A stretch of DNA of 28,482 nt from JADCRZ01 sp039921525 (GTDB taxonomy: Bacteria; Bacteroidota; Bacteroidia; Chitinophagales; Chitinophagaceae): assembly GCA_039921525.1 (NCBI GenBank), contig JBDSBP010000248.1, forward strand, positions 1 through 28,482. Direction: 5' to 3'. The position numbers and the translations under genes were made by a program. The stretch's first letter is position 1; each line of letters opens with the position of its first letter. A model generated the notes under the pieces. It searched no databases. It worked only from the letters and a program-made list of their open reading frames with translations, and was not told the origin of the DNA. Shown piece by piece: positions 1 to 8,345 of the stretch.

Positions 1-9
1 GGTGTAACA

Positions 10-41
10 GGGCGGGGGCAAGCCCTGCCCCTACAAACGCC
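10..41. repeat. GC-rich hairpin repeat fragment
   Basis: Positions 10-30 fold into a GC-rich hairpin (GGGC...GCCC with an AA loop at 20-21). They are followed by a CCCCTACAAACGCC tail. The same hairpin motif (GGGGGCAAGCCCT) recurs near 28387-28400, and a close form of the tail recurs at 28300-28313, so this is a dispersed intergenic repeat present at both ends of the window. It lies just downstream of the minus-strand DinB gene and could act as its terminator, which is inference. Confidence 0.6.
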
Positions 42-73
42 CGAGGAGTTTTTAGTCAGACGACAGACAGTAT

Positions 74-598
74 CTACGGTCGCAATATTTTCAAATACTG
101 CACCCAGGGCCCAACTGCCTCCTTATATTGCCTGGCTATAACGCGGGAAATTTGTGCAATGTGATTAAGGTCATGCACGGTCCAGGTAGAAAGAAGCTGC
201 GCCAGGGTAACTTCTCCAAAAGCAGGATGCATCCCTTTTTTTTCACAGTGTCCTTCAGTAAGTTTTTTGGAACGTAAATGCTCCATATTCTTTTCGCGTA
301 ATCTTTTAAACTCATCTAAAAGTAGCGACAATGATTTCTCTTTACTATCTTCAAATTGGGCAAATCGGTCAAATGTCTCAAATGATTTGACAGGACTGTC
401 TGATAGAATAATGTCCATTCTTGGAACCCAGTCTGTTTTTTCTCCGTGAATAAGATGACCAATTATATCGTATACACTCCAGGTATCTGCCCCTTCATTG
501 TTGGAGGTCCATTCCGTAGATAGATCTTGTAACATAACAAAAAGAACATCAGGTGTTCGTTCAAGAATTTCGATTGATTTTTTTATGGAAAAATTCAT
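74..598 (-). CDS. DinB-family protein (putative metal-dependent hydrolase/transferase)
   Basis: This is a 174-residue protein, the usual size for the DinB/YfiT-like four-helix-bundle superfamily. The family binds one divalent metal through three histidines. The expected pattern is visible: H48 in the WSVYDIIGHLIH segment, and H142 and H146 in WTVHDLNHIAQ, the typical last helix. Known members include bacillithiol and mycothiol transferases, but many are uncharacterised, so no substrate can be assigned. No signal peptide is seen, so it should be cytoplasmic. The start is supported by AGGAAC about 8 nt upstream of the ATG. It stands alone, with 237 bp to the next gene and a GC hairpin repeat just past its stop. 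Family assignment is firm; the biochemical role is unknown. Confidence 0.88.
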   Translation of the reverse strand: MNFSIKKSIEILERTPDVLFVMLQDLSTEWTSNNEGADTWSVYDIIGHLIHGEKTDWVPRMDIILSDSPVKSFETFDRFAQFEDSKEKSLSLLLDEFKRLREKNMEHLRSKKLTEGHCEKKGMHPAFGEVTLAQLLSTWTVHDLNHIAQISRVIARQYKEAVGPWVQYLKILRP

Positions 599-835
599 GG
601 TTGTTCCTGTTTGATCAGGCTATTCAAAGATCGTTTTATTTTTAATTATTTGCTTGTGGCCGCACCCTGTGCTAAAATCTTAACCCTTTATACGGCTGGA
701 AATTAATGGCCAAACGATTACATATTTGTGTCTTAGCGATAGGCGGCTGATGCTTCGGGAAAGGTACGATCGTTAAATATGCCCACTAATGGTACTAAGG
801 CAATCAAGTCGCGGTCTGGCAGGCAAGCCCCAACC

Positions 836-1606
836 CTACTGCTCTTCGTAATGATACGTTAAACCACCATCTACAAAATAAGTAGAGCCGGTTACATAAT
901 TCGCTTCATTAGAAGCAAGAAATGCAACCACCGCGGCAACATCTTCCGGTTTACCTAAACGTTTTTCCGGAATATTCTTTAAAACTTTATCCAGCAATTT
1001 TGGTGATTGCAATAATGTTTTATTGATAGGTGTGGCGATGGCACCCGGAGCTACATTATTTATGCGAATATTCAGCGGTGCCAATTCCGTGGCCAGGTTG
1101 CGGGTAAGCATCTTAAGGCCCCCCTTACTTACACAATAAGCAGCGAAATGAGGGAAGGGAATTTCTTCGTGTACTGAACTCATGTTGACAACAACCCCCG
1201 GCCGTTTTGCTTCCATGCAGTATTTAACAAAAGCCTGCGTACCAAAAAAAAGTCCTTTCAGGTTGGTATCCATCACTAAATCATATTCTTCTTCCGTTAC
1301 TTCCCAAAAACTGTGATTTTTTTCTACACCGGCATTATTCACCAGGATGTCTAACCGGCCAAAAGCCTTTACGGCGTTGTTCACCAGCTTAACTACATTT
1401 TGAGTGACGGTTATATCTGCTGCAATGAAAGTTGCCTTACGGCCCATTGCTGTTATCTGGTCAATAATTCCCTGCCCGCGTTCATCCAGGGCGCGGCCAT
1501 TTAAAATGATATCAGCCCCTTCGCTGGCAAGGCGGAGCGCACAGGCTGCGCCAATGCCCTGGCTACTGCCGGTAATTAAAGCAACTTTTTCTTCAAAACG
1601 TTTCAT
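836..1606 (-). CDS. SDR-family NAD(P)-dependent oxidoreductase (glucose 1-dehydrogenase-like)
   Basis: This is a classical short-chain dehydrogenase of 256 residues. It has the cofactor motif TGSSQGIG at 12-19, NNAG at 90-93, N115, and the catalytic set S144, Y157 and K161 (YCVSK). The PG motif follows at 187-188 (VAPGAI). The C-terminal YVTGSTYFVDGG signature is typical of the glucose-1-dehydrogenase/3-oxoacyl-ACP-reductase-like subgroup. The protein is soluble and tetrameric by analogy; the substrate cannot be read from sequence. It lies 191 bp downstream of the aquaporin gene on the same strand, and the gap holds heptanucleotide repeats. It may be the third gene of a glucosidase-aquaporin-SDR unit or have its own promoter. 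A sugar or polyol substrate would fit this context but is inference. Confidence 0.92.
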   Translation of the reverse strand: MKRFEEKVALITGSSQGIGAACALRLASEGADIILNGRALDERGQGIIDQITAMGRKATFIAADITVTQNVVKLVNNAVKAFGRLDILVNNAGVEKNHSFWEVTEEEYDLVMDTNLKGLFFGTQAFVKYCMEAKRPGVVVNMSSVHEEIPFPHFAAYCVSKGGLKMLTRNLATELAPLNIRINNVAPGAIATPINKTLLQSPKLLDKVLKNIPEKRLGKPEDVAAVVAFLASNEANYVTGSTYFVDGGLTYHYEEQ

Positions 1607-1660
1607 GCTGTTTTTTTTATGATGAGTAAAATTTATTAAACGGTTAATTCAGGTTTATAT

Positions 1661-1778
1661 TATCGGCTATCGGCTATCGGCTATCGGCTATCAGCTATCA
1701 GCTATCAGCCTTCAGCTATCGGCTATCAGGAGGAAACTTTTCACAGATTGACCAGCTGATAGCTGATAGCTGATAGCC
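1661..1778. repeat. Heptanucleotide tandem repeat in opposed arrays
   Basis: Ten units of TATCGGC/TATCAGC (one unit CTTCAGC, the last TATCAGG) run from 1661 to 1730. After a 24-bp spacer that begins AGGAAAC, three units of GCTGATA run from 1755 to 1778. The second array is the reverse complement of the first, so the block can form a long hairpin. The spacer plus second array resembles 9391-9461, which has a GGAGGAAAC start, an ATTGA motif and the same heptamers. It lies between two minus-strand genes. A 7-bp unit gives easy slippage and length change. Confidence 0.9.
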
Positions 1779-1797
1779 AATGAATGCGCAATCTCAA

Positions 1798-2583
1798 TTA
1801 TTTTTTCATTACATCAGAAGTCCTTATGCTTTCGGGTGTTGGACTGTTATGATAGCTGACCCGCGCCGTTTCCAATCGGTAATACTGATGCAACCTTAAT
1901 GTTTTAAATATAACTACCACCAATAGGGTGCCGGATACAGGAGCCAGCCAGTACAACCAGAAACCTGTATATGCACCACTAATAACCGCAGGACCAAGGC
2001 TGCGCGCCGGGTTGGTGCTGCAACCCGATAAGGGAGATTCCAAACAAACCATTACACAATATAAAAAAGGTATCGTGTACGGTGTGTAATGGCGCAGGTT
2101 TTTTCTGCCGGCAAACAAAAACAAAACAGTGATGAGCCCTGCTGTTGTAAATAACTCGCCATAGAAAGCGGGTATCGTTCCACCGCTTCCAGGCACCGTA
2201 TTACCATAAGAAATACTCTTCCCCTGCTCTCCCCATAAAAGCAAAAAGACGGAGCCCGTTACAGCGCCAAGCATCTGGCTGGCAATGTACCCGATCATTG
2301 CTTTCGTCTTCATTTTACCGCGTAACCAAAAAGCAAAACTTACAACGGGGTTTATATGCGCGCCGCTAATTCTTCCCACCGGCGACAGGGAAATAAGGCA
2401 ACCCGTAACACCGAAGAAAAAACCTGTTACCGCCCTGCGCAACCATTCGTTGGGTATAAAATGTATCATGGCCGAACCTTCACCCCAAAAAAATATTACA
2501 ACACTTAATCCGATAAGCAGTAGTAATGCAGTACCTATAAACTCCGATAGCAATAAAGGCAGTAAAGACTTTGTAGTGGTCAA
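1798..2583 (-). CDS. Aquaporin / MIP-family channel
   Basis: This is a 261-residue integral membrane protein with the major intrinsic protein pattern of six hydrophobic helices and two half-helix loops. Loop B reads SGAHINPV with NPV at 78-80, so Ala of the usual NPA is replaced by Val. Loop E reads GCSTNPARSLGPA with a canonical NPA at 191-193 followed by the selectivity-filter Arg194. It therefore forms a water or small-neutral-solute channel in the inner membrane. Water versus glycerol selectivity cannot be settled by eye. Its start lies 19 bp downstream of the glucosidase stop, so the two are very likely co-transcribed. The hydrophilic C-terminal tail (about 230-261) is longer than in AqpZ. 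The altered first NPA motif is the main oddity. Confidence 0.92.
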   Translation of the reverse strand: MTTTKSLLPLLLSEFIGTALLLLIGLSVVIFFWGEGSAMIHFIPNEWLRRAVTGFFFGVTGCLISLSPVGRISGAHINPVVSFAFWLRGKMKTKAMIGYIASQMLGAVTGSVFLLLWGEQGKSISYGNTVPGSGGTIPAFYGELFTTAGLITVLFLFAGRKNLRHYTPYTIPFLYCVMVCLESPLSGCSTNPARSLGPAVISGAYTGFWLYWLAPVSGTLLVVVIFKTLRLHQYYRLETARVSYHNSPTPESIRTSDVMKK

Positions 2584-2602
2584 ATAAATAGTTGTGTGTT
2601 TA

Positions 2603-5329
2603 TTATCCGTTAAGAACAGCTATCAAACCGGTCCAGCCTGTTTGATGAGTTGCTCCTAACCCTTTACCATTATCACCATGAAAATATTCACAAAATAAAA
2701 TATAATCTTTGAAATGTGGGTCCTGGTTAAATTTGGACTGACCGCCAAATACCGGTCGTTCGCCTTTTTCATTTTTTAAAAAAATACTTTTTAGTCGTTT
2801 TCCCAGGGAATCCGCAATTTCAGCCAGCGAAAAATAATTGCCGGAATGGGTTGGATATTCTACTTTAAAATCATCCGTGTAATAGTCATGAAAACTATAT
2901 AGGGATTGAACTAAAAGATAGTTGATAGGCATCCAGATAGGACCCCTCCAGTTGCTGTTTCCGCCAAAGAGATCACTATTGCTTTCTGCCGGCGTATATT
3001 CAACGGAATAATTAACTCCATCCAGCCAATAATCATACGGATGCTCCTGGTAAACTTTTGAAACAGAACGAATGCCGTATTCAGACAAGAACTCGTTGGG
3101 ATCCAGCATGCGGCGTAGTAAGAGCTTCATGCGATGCCCCCTAAGCAATGAATAGAGGTGCTGCTCGTTTCCTTTGGTATCTTTCCAATAACTTACCAAC
3201 GCGGCAAGGTCTGGCCGCTGATCTTTTAGTTCTTCCATACGCCGTTTCAGGTACGGGAGGTTGCTCCATTTGGATTCGTCAAATACAATAGACGCAAACA
3301 TAGGGATAAGGCCTACCAGGGTGCGTAATCTTAACCTATCCCATTGGCCATTTGGCTTCCTGATCACATCATAATAGAAACCGTCTACATCATCCCATAG
3401 CCCAAACGAATCTTCACCCATGTTCGTTATAGATCCGGCTATATACATAAAATGTTCCGAGAATTTTACAGCCATGGTTTCGTATACCTGGTTGTACAAG
3501 GATAGCTCCATGGCAATCTGCATCATGTTAAGCGCATAGGTAGCCATCCAGCTGGTGGCGTCGGCCTGTTCCAGGTGGCCCCCGCCGGGCACCGGCTGGC
3601 TACGGTTAAAGACACCGATGTTATCCAGCCCCAGGAATCCACCTTCAAAAATATTATTGCCTTCACTGTCTTTCCGGTTAACCCACCACGTGAAATTAAT
3701 TAACAGTTTTTGAAAGATCTTCTCCAGGAAACGATAATCCGCCCGGCTTTTTAATGATTTATCTATATTGAATATCTTCCATGCAGCTAATGCATGAACG
3801 GGTGGATTAACATCATCAAAGTCCCACTCATAAGCAGGTAACTGACCACTGGGATGCATGTAGTTGGCGCGCACTAATAAGTCAAGCTGGTTCTTGGCAA
3901 AGTCAGGATCAATAGTCGCCAGCGCAATACAATGGAATGCGAGGTCCCAGGCTGCGAACCAGGGATATTCCCATTTGTCGGGCATGGAAATAATGTGTGC
4001 TGCTATTAAATGTTTCCATTTGTGATTTCGACTATGACTATGGCCCTCGGGTGGCGGCGACTCACCCGGGTCACCCTTGAGCCATCGATATACATTATAA
4101 TTGTAGTATTGTTTGCTCCACAACATACCGGCCCATGCCTGCCGCTGCACATTTTTTTCATCTTCATTCCCATTGTAAGATGGCAGACTTTCATAAAAGG
4201 CATCTGCTTCCTGTTTGCGGGTGTCGATGATTTTTTTGAAATCGTTAAAAGGGTCTGCTATTTTCTTGCTGGTTAATCGTACGCTTAGCTGTACACTATC
4301 CAAAGACGGGATGTTGAAGGAATACCATGCTGCTGCCTTAGTGCCTTCCTGTTGTTCATTCACAGCATTTTTTGCGTGGTCAATGACCCTGCTATGAAAG
4401 GCGTCTTTTACATAAGGTGAGTTATTGGCGCACTGGTACAAACGTTCATTATTTGTTTCGTTATTGGTAAATAAGAATTCAGGGGTGCCGTCAAAATAAC
4501 AAAAATACTCACCAAGGGATTTGTGTTGAACTACTATTTCGTTCGCTCCCAGGTAAGTCATAGCAGGAATTTCAGTTTGGGGTAAGTCGCGCCAGGTATT
4601 ACTATACCATAGTTGTGGCAGTACATGCAGCGGTGCTTCCTGTTTGCCCCGATTATGGATGGTGTACCGCACCAGCAAATCGTCTTCGGTGTTTTTAACA
4701 TATTCTATAAAGACATCGAAATAACGATTGTCATCAAACAAGCCGGTGTCAATCAATTCAAATTCAGGTTGGAACTTATCGCGACTTTGGTTCTCTTTTA
4801 ATAGTCTTTCATAGGGATATGCCTGCTGAGGGTATTTATATAACATTTTGCAATAGCTGTGTGTAGGGGTGTTATCCAGGTAGTAATACAACTCCTTTAC
4901 ATCTTCGCCATGGTTGCCTTCGCCATTGGTAAGTCCAAATAACCGTTCCTTTAATATAGCATCTTGTTCATTCCACAGGGCCAAGCCGAGGTTTAACAAT
5001 TGATGATCATCGCAAAAGCCTGCTAAACCATCTTCACCCCATCGGTACGTTTTGCTACGGGCCATGTCATGGGTTATAAAATTCCATGCATCGCCATCGG
5101 CACTGTAATCTTCCCTTACCGTTCCCCATTGCCGTTCAGAAAGATAGGGTCCCCATTTTAACCAGTTGGTTGTTTTTTTATAATGTTCAGCCAGGCGCTC
5201 TTGTTCTATACTCATAATTTTTGGCGGTTGTTTCGTTAAAACAATACAAGCTTTAACTAAAAATAACGCAATTGGTTGCAGAAGGATAACTATTAACAAA
5301 ACAATTGTAAAAACCAACTTGTGCAGCAT
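2603..5329 (-). CDS. GH63-type glucosidase (MGH1-like catalytic domain)
   Basis: This 908-residue protein belongs to the large bacterial glucosidase group related to GH63 and mannosylglycerate hydrolases. The N-terminal hallmark runs from LSERQWGTVREDYS through YRWGEDGLAG, LKERLFGLTNGEGNHGEDV and DTGLFDDNRYFDV. The C-terminal (alpha/alpha)6 catalytic barrel contains AWDLAFH with D462, the candidate general acid, then RGPIWMPINYL, and near the end CEYFHGDNGKGLGATHQ with E881, the candidate base. These assignments follow GH63 precedent. Residues 1-38 are very hydrophobic and atypical for a normally cytosolic family. Met39 (MSIEQERLAEHY, codon at 5215) is an alternative start matching where relatives begin; neither start has a clear ribosome-binding site. 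It is the first gene before the aquaporin. The substrate is unknown; compatible-solute glycosides or alpha-glucosides are possibilities. Confidence 0.9.
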   Translation of the reverse strand: MLHKLVFTIVLLIVILLQPIALFLVKACIVLTKQPPKIMSIEQERLAEHYKKTTNWLKWGPYLSERQWGTVREDYSADGDAWNFITHDMARSKTYRWGEDGLAGFCDDHQLLNLGLALWNEQDAILKERLFGLTNGEGNHGEDVKELYYYLDNTPTHSYCKMLYKYPQQAYPYERLLKENQSRDKFQPEFELIDTGLFDDNRYFDVFIEYVKNTEDDLLVRYTIHNRGKQEAPLHVLPQLWYSNTWRDLPQTEIPAMTYLGANEIVVQHKSLGEYFCYFDGTPEFLFTNNETNNERLYQCANNSPYVKDAFHSRVIDHAKNAVNEQQEGTKAAAWYSFNIPSLDSVQLSVRLTSKKIADPFNDFKKIIDTRKQEADAFYESLPSYNGNEDEKNVQRQAWAGMLWSKQYYNYNVYRWLKGDPGESPPPEGHSHSRNHKWKHLIAAHIISMPDKWEYPWFAAWDLAFHCIALATIDPDFAKNQLDLLVRANYMHPSGQLPAYEWDFDDVNPPVHALAAWKIFNIDKSLKSRADYRFLEKIFQKLLINFTWWVNRKDSEGNNIFEGGFLGLDNIGVFNRSQPVPGGGHLEQADATSWMATYALNMMQIAMELSLYNQVYETMAVKFSEHFMYIAGSITNMGEDSFGLWDDVDGFYYDVIRKPNGQWDRLRLRTLVGLIPMFASIVFDESKWSNLPYLKRRMEELKDQRPDLAALVSYWKDTKGNEQHLYSLLRGHRMKLLLRRMLDPNEFLSEYGIRSVSKVYQEHPYDYWLDGVNYSVEYTPAESNSDLFGGNSNWRGPIWMPINYLLVQSLYSFHDYYTDDFKVEYPTHSGNYFSLAEIADSLGKRLKSIFLKNEKGERPVFGGQSKFNQDPHFKDYILFCEYFHGDNGKGLGATHQTGWTGLIAVLNG

Positions 5330-5426
5330 ATAAAACTTTTTTAATTTTTATAGTTACACGTTAAAATAATATGAGTATATTGGTAGAAGATAATATTTAA
5401 TTATTATTCACTTATAACCTTATATT

Positions 5427-5897
5427 ATGAAAAAGCTAGTTCTTGTTGCTGGTGCCTTAATTGCGTGCAGTATTGTTTGTCAGGCACAAATGACTCCAAA
5501 AAAGGCAGCCATTAAAGAAATGTTTAACGTTATGCACCAGGATTCCCTGATGAAAAAAACCATGAATGAAATGACAATTGCAATGGCCGCCAGTTATAAA
5601 AACCAGGACCCCAATAACTCCCCTGGTGAAAATAGCATGGAGAAAATTCTTGAAAGAAATAAGGAGGCAACCCAGGGAATTATTACAAAGATGATTAACG
5701 AAGACATGGTTGATATTTATGATAAGCATTTCACCCTGGAGGAAATAAAAGATTTTACCATCTTTTATAAAAGTAAATCAGGCCAGCAGCTGTTGAATAA
5801 AACGCCTGATATTACCAGGGATATGATGTCTACCATGATGACCAAATATATGCCCGCCATGAGGCAGGCTATGATGTCACCGGGGAAATCACAATAA
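5427..5897 (+). CDS. Secreted DUF2059 domain protein
   Basis: This is a 156-residue protein with a clear Sec signal peptide (MKKLVLVAGALIACSIVCQAQ, cleavage expected around residue 20). The mature part is helical, charged and rich in Met. The C-terminal half has the DUF2059 hallmark: YDKHFTLEEIKDFTIFYKS followed by SGQQLL, i.e. a 'Y-x3-FT-x-EEI...FY-x-S-x-GQ' pattern. DUF2059 proteins are periplasmic or outer-membrane-facing and have no established function. The gene is divergent from the glucosidase gene, with a 97-bp AT-rich spacer likely holding both promoters. No partner gene follows it: a 473-bp non-coding stretch separates it from the next gene. Confidence 0.85.
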   Translation: MKKLVLVAGALIACSIVCQAQMTPKKAAIKEMFNVMHQDSLMKKTMNEMTIAMAASYKNQDPNNSPGENSMEKILERNKEATQGIITKMINEDMVDIYDKHFTLEEIKDFTIFYKSKSGQQLLNKTPDITRDMMSTMMTKYMPAMRQAMMSPGKSQ

Positions 5898-6034
5898 TTT
5901 TAATGGTATAAATTGATCCGTTGACTTACTAAAAAAAGTGAACAAATAGGATAAGGTTGATAATACTACAATGACTTCCTCAACGTTACGTTGAACTGCC
6001 TCGATTTTTACAAAAACACCTGCACAGCAGGTAT

Positions 6035-6250
6035 TATCTTCCCCTCCTTATTCATAGGAGGGGATGTTCGGAAACGATGCGAAGCATGTTTCTGAACGGG
6101 GGTGGTTAAAACGAACTGTTACAGAATAATCTAAACAGTTGAAGGTTCAAAAGCCATTTGTTAGCTTCACCCCGCTGTAACCACCCCCGTTGAAATCCGT
6201 ACTGCGCAACGTGTTTCAACATCCCCTCCTTATTTAAGAAGGGGAAGATA
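6035..6250 (+). repeat. 216-bp inverted-repeat element, copy 1 (73/72-bp arms, 71-bp core)
   Basis: The left arm (6035-6107) and right arm (6179-6250) are imperfect inverted repeats, both ending TATCTTCCCC outside and GGGGGTGGTT inside, around a 71-bp core (6108-6178). Each arm contains two hairpins: an outer one (CCCCTCCT/AGGAGGGG in the left arm) and an inner one of about 10 bp with a GnTGCGnAGnA-like loop. A second copy in the opposite orientation is at 24936-25149, with a core of the same length matching at about 48 of 71 positions. No credible protein is encoded. The rest of the 473-bp gap (5898-6034 and 6251-6370) holds only two small hairpins (5980-5994 and 6018-6032) and presumably the promoter of the DUF4838 gene. 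Confidence 0.85.
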
Positions 6251-6370
6251 GCACTATCATACCCCTCTGTTATCAGGACCATCTCCCTCAACCGTTTTTT
6301 GTAAATAATATAAATCTCTATAAAACTTTCACCAGGAAACGATATTTTCATACTCTCATCAAACAATAAT

Positions 6371-8254
6371 ATGCAAAAAACAATATTATTATTTATACAA
6401 ATTTTCTTTATTGTAACAGTACAAGCTCAACAATTTACCCTGGTGAATACAGGCAAATCAACATACAGGATTATTATCCCACAAAAAGCAACCGTCATAG
6501 AAATTCAGGCTGCCAAGGTTTTCCAGGATTATATCCGGCGAATTTCAGGAGCGGTTTTACCAATAGAGGCAGATAATGAAAGCCCCATAGCTAATGAAAT
6601 TCTTATAGGCAACGTGAGCAGGCCGGAATTAAAAGACGTGCCGTTGGAAAAATTAAAACAGGATGGATTGTATGTTAGTAACCGCAACAAAAAACTGGTT
6701 ATAACAGGAGGAACCGGTAAGGGAACATTGTACGGGGTATATACCTTTCTCGAAAAATACCTGGGATGCCGGAAGTACTCATCGGCGGTTACCTATGTTC
6801 CCAAAAAGAAAACAATTGTGCTCCACGCAATCAACGACATGGAAGTGCCGGCCGTAACCTATCGCGAAGATTTTTACCCGGATGCATATGATCCTGAATA
6901 CATGGACTGGCATAAACTGGATTCACACTATGGAAAATATAATACCAATAATGAATGGGGGTCTTTTGTACATACAATGGATGATTTGATAAGCACCAAA
7001 GAATATGGAAATGAGCATCCTGAATATTTCAGTTTCTACGATGGTCAGCGTCATCCCGGGCAAAGGCTAAATGGGCAACCAGAAGCGCAGCCATGCCTGA
7101 GTAACCCGGAGGTTTTTGAAATTGTTTGCAAAAACCTGTTGTCCAATATTCAGAAGAACCCTGCGGCTATGTATTGGTCGGTAAGTCAGAATGATAATAT
7201 TAATTATTGCCGTTGCCCGGACTGTACAAAGTTAGATGAGAAATATGCTGCGTTTACTCCCGGTAGCAAAGTGTATCGTACACATAGCACAGATTACCTG
7301 CCCATCGGGATGGGATCGCTCCTGACTTTCGTAAATAAAGTAGCGGAGAGATTTCCTGACAAAACTATTTCCACCCTTGCCTATCAATACACACGTGTGC
7401 CACCCAGAGATCTTGTTCCTTTAAAGAATGTAAATATTATGTTGTGTAATATTGAAAGCCCAAGGAATATTCCTATCGAGGCGGGTGATACATCTTTTTG
7501 TAATGATCTTAGCGGATGGGCGAAAATGACCAATAACATTATAGTGTGGGACTATGTAGTTCAGTATCGCAACCTGATATCTCCATTCCCTAATTTACAT
7601 GTATTGCAGCCCAATCTTAAGTATTTAACGGATAAAGGCGTTACTGCATATTTTGAAGAAGGAAACCCTGAAACGGGCGGCGAATTTTCAGAATTGAAGG
7701 CTTACCTGATTGCTAAACTACTTTGGAATCCCAACGAGAATTCGGATAAGATTATGGATGATTTTTTATCCGGATATTATGGCAATGCTTCCAAACACAT
7801 TCGCGCGTATATCGATCTTTTACAGAATAAAATGACCGCATCCGGTGCCAAGCTGATCATCTATGCTACACCGGTAGAAGAAAAGGAAACATTTCTTTCC
7901 GATACATTAATTACAACGTATAACCAGCTATTTGATCGTGCAGAAAAAGCCGTCGCTGTATCACCGGAGATATTACAGCGTGTTCAAACGGCCCGATTAC
8001 CTGTGTATTATGCCATGCTCGAAATTGCAAGAGCGGAGAAGACAGGAAAAAGGGGTGCTTTTATTAGTGATAATAAAAATATGGTGAAGCCCAATCCGAA
8101 AATAACTAAGATCCTTTATGATTTTGTGTATAGATGCATACAAACTAATGTAACGCACATAAGTGAGGGGCGCACAACACCGCAACAATACCTGGAAGGG
8201 TATAGTGCGTTTTTGATAGAAGGTTCGGGAAATACTGTCAATGCAGGACGCTGA
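6371..8254 (+). CDS. Secreted DUF4838 domain protein
   Basis: This is a 627-residue protein with a Sec signal peptide (cleavage expected near VQAQQ, residues 17-21). Residues about 25-155 resemble the N-terminal alpha/beta domain found before GH20/GH67-type barrels: alternating strands and helices with GGTGKGTLYGVYTFLEKYLGCRKY at about 113-136. The DUF4838 region follows (roughly 165-440), with the typical SVSQNDNINYCRCPDC segment carrying a Cys cluster at C280, C282 and C285, then WDYVVQYRN and AYFEEGNPETGGEF. The C-terminal part is helical. DUF4838 proteins are common in Bacteroidota glycan-use regions and look like glycoside hydrolases by fold, but no activity is established to my knowledge. 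It stands alone downstream of the inverted-repeat element, with no SusCD pair beside it. Confidence 0.85.
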   Translation: MQKTILLFIQIFFIVTVQAQQFTLVNTGKSTYRIIIPQKATVIEIQAAKVFQDYIRRISGAVLPIEADNESPIANEILIGNVSRPELKDVPLEKLKQDGLYVSNRNKKLVITGGTGKGTLYGVYTFLEKYLGCRKYSSAVTYVPKKKTIVLHAINDMEVPAVTYREDFYPDAYDPEYMDWHKLDSHYGKYNTNNEWGSFVHTMDDLISTKEYGNEHPEYFSFYDGQRHPGQRLNGQPEAQPCLSNPEVFEIVCKNLLSNIQKNPAAMYWSVSQNDNINYCRCPDCTKLDEKYAAFTPGSKVYRTHSTDYLPIGMGSLLTFVNKVAERFPDKTISTLAYQYTRVPPRDLVPLKNVNIMLCNIESPRNIPIEAGDTSFCNDLSGWAKMTNNIIVWDYVVQYRNLISPFPNLHVLQPNLKYLTDKGVTAYFEEGNPETGGEFSELKAYLIAKLLWNPNENSDKIMDDFLSGYYGNASKHIRAYIDLLQNKMTASGAKLIIYATPVEEKETFLSDTLITTYNQLFDRAEKAVAVSPEILQRVQTARLPVYYAMLEIARAEKTGKRGAFISDNKNMVKPNPKITKILYDFVYRCIQTNVTHISEGRTTPQQYLEGYSAFLIEGSGNTVNAGR

Positions 8255-8345
8255 CTTCCGAAGCTTGAAACACTGACTTCTGTCCATCTGAAATAAAGAC
8301 ATCAGCATCCTTAATGATCGACTTGAAAACTTTCGTCAAAGCCTA

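Noticed and set aside
690..835. Short minus-strand tail LIALVPLVGIFNDRTFPEA downstream of the SDR gene
   Set aside because: It faintly resembles the end of an oxidoreductase, but fewer than 30 residues are readable and there is no second segment to confirm it.
1661..1778. Possible CRISPR array
   Set aside because: The period is 7 bp with no spacers of CRISPR length, and no cas gene is in the window.
6106..6366. Minus-strand frame of 86 codons across inverted-repeat element copy 1
   Set aside because: It runs through the arm and core of a dispersed palindromic element. The matching frame in copy 2 differs in length and sequence, while the DNA fold is what is conserved.
6251..6370. Bacteroidota-type promoter before the DUF4838 gene (TTG at 6299-6301 with TAAAACTTT 19 bp later)
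   Set aside because: The -33 element fits but the -7 box does not match TAnnTTTG well, so I do not list it as a feature.
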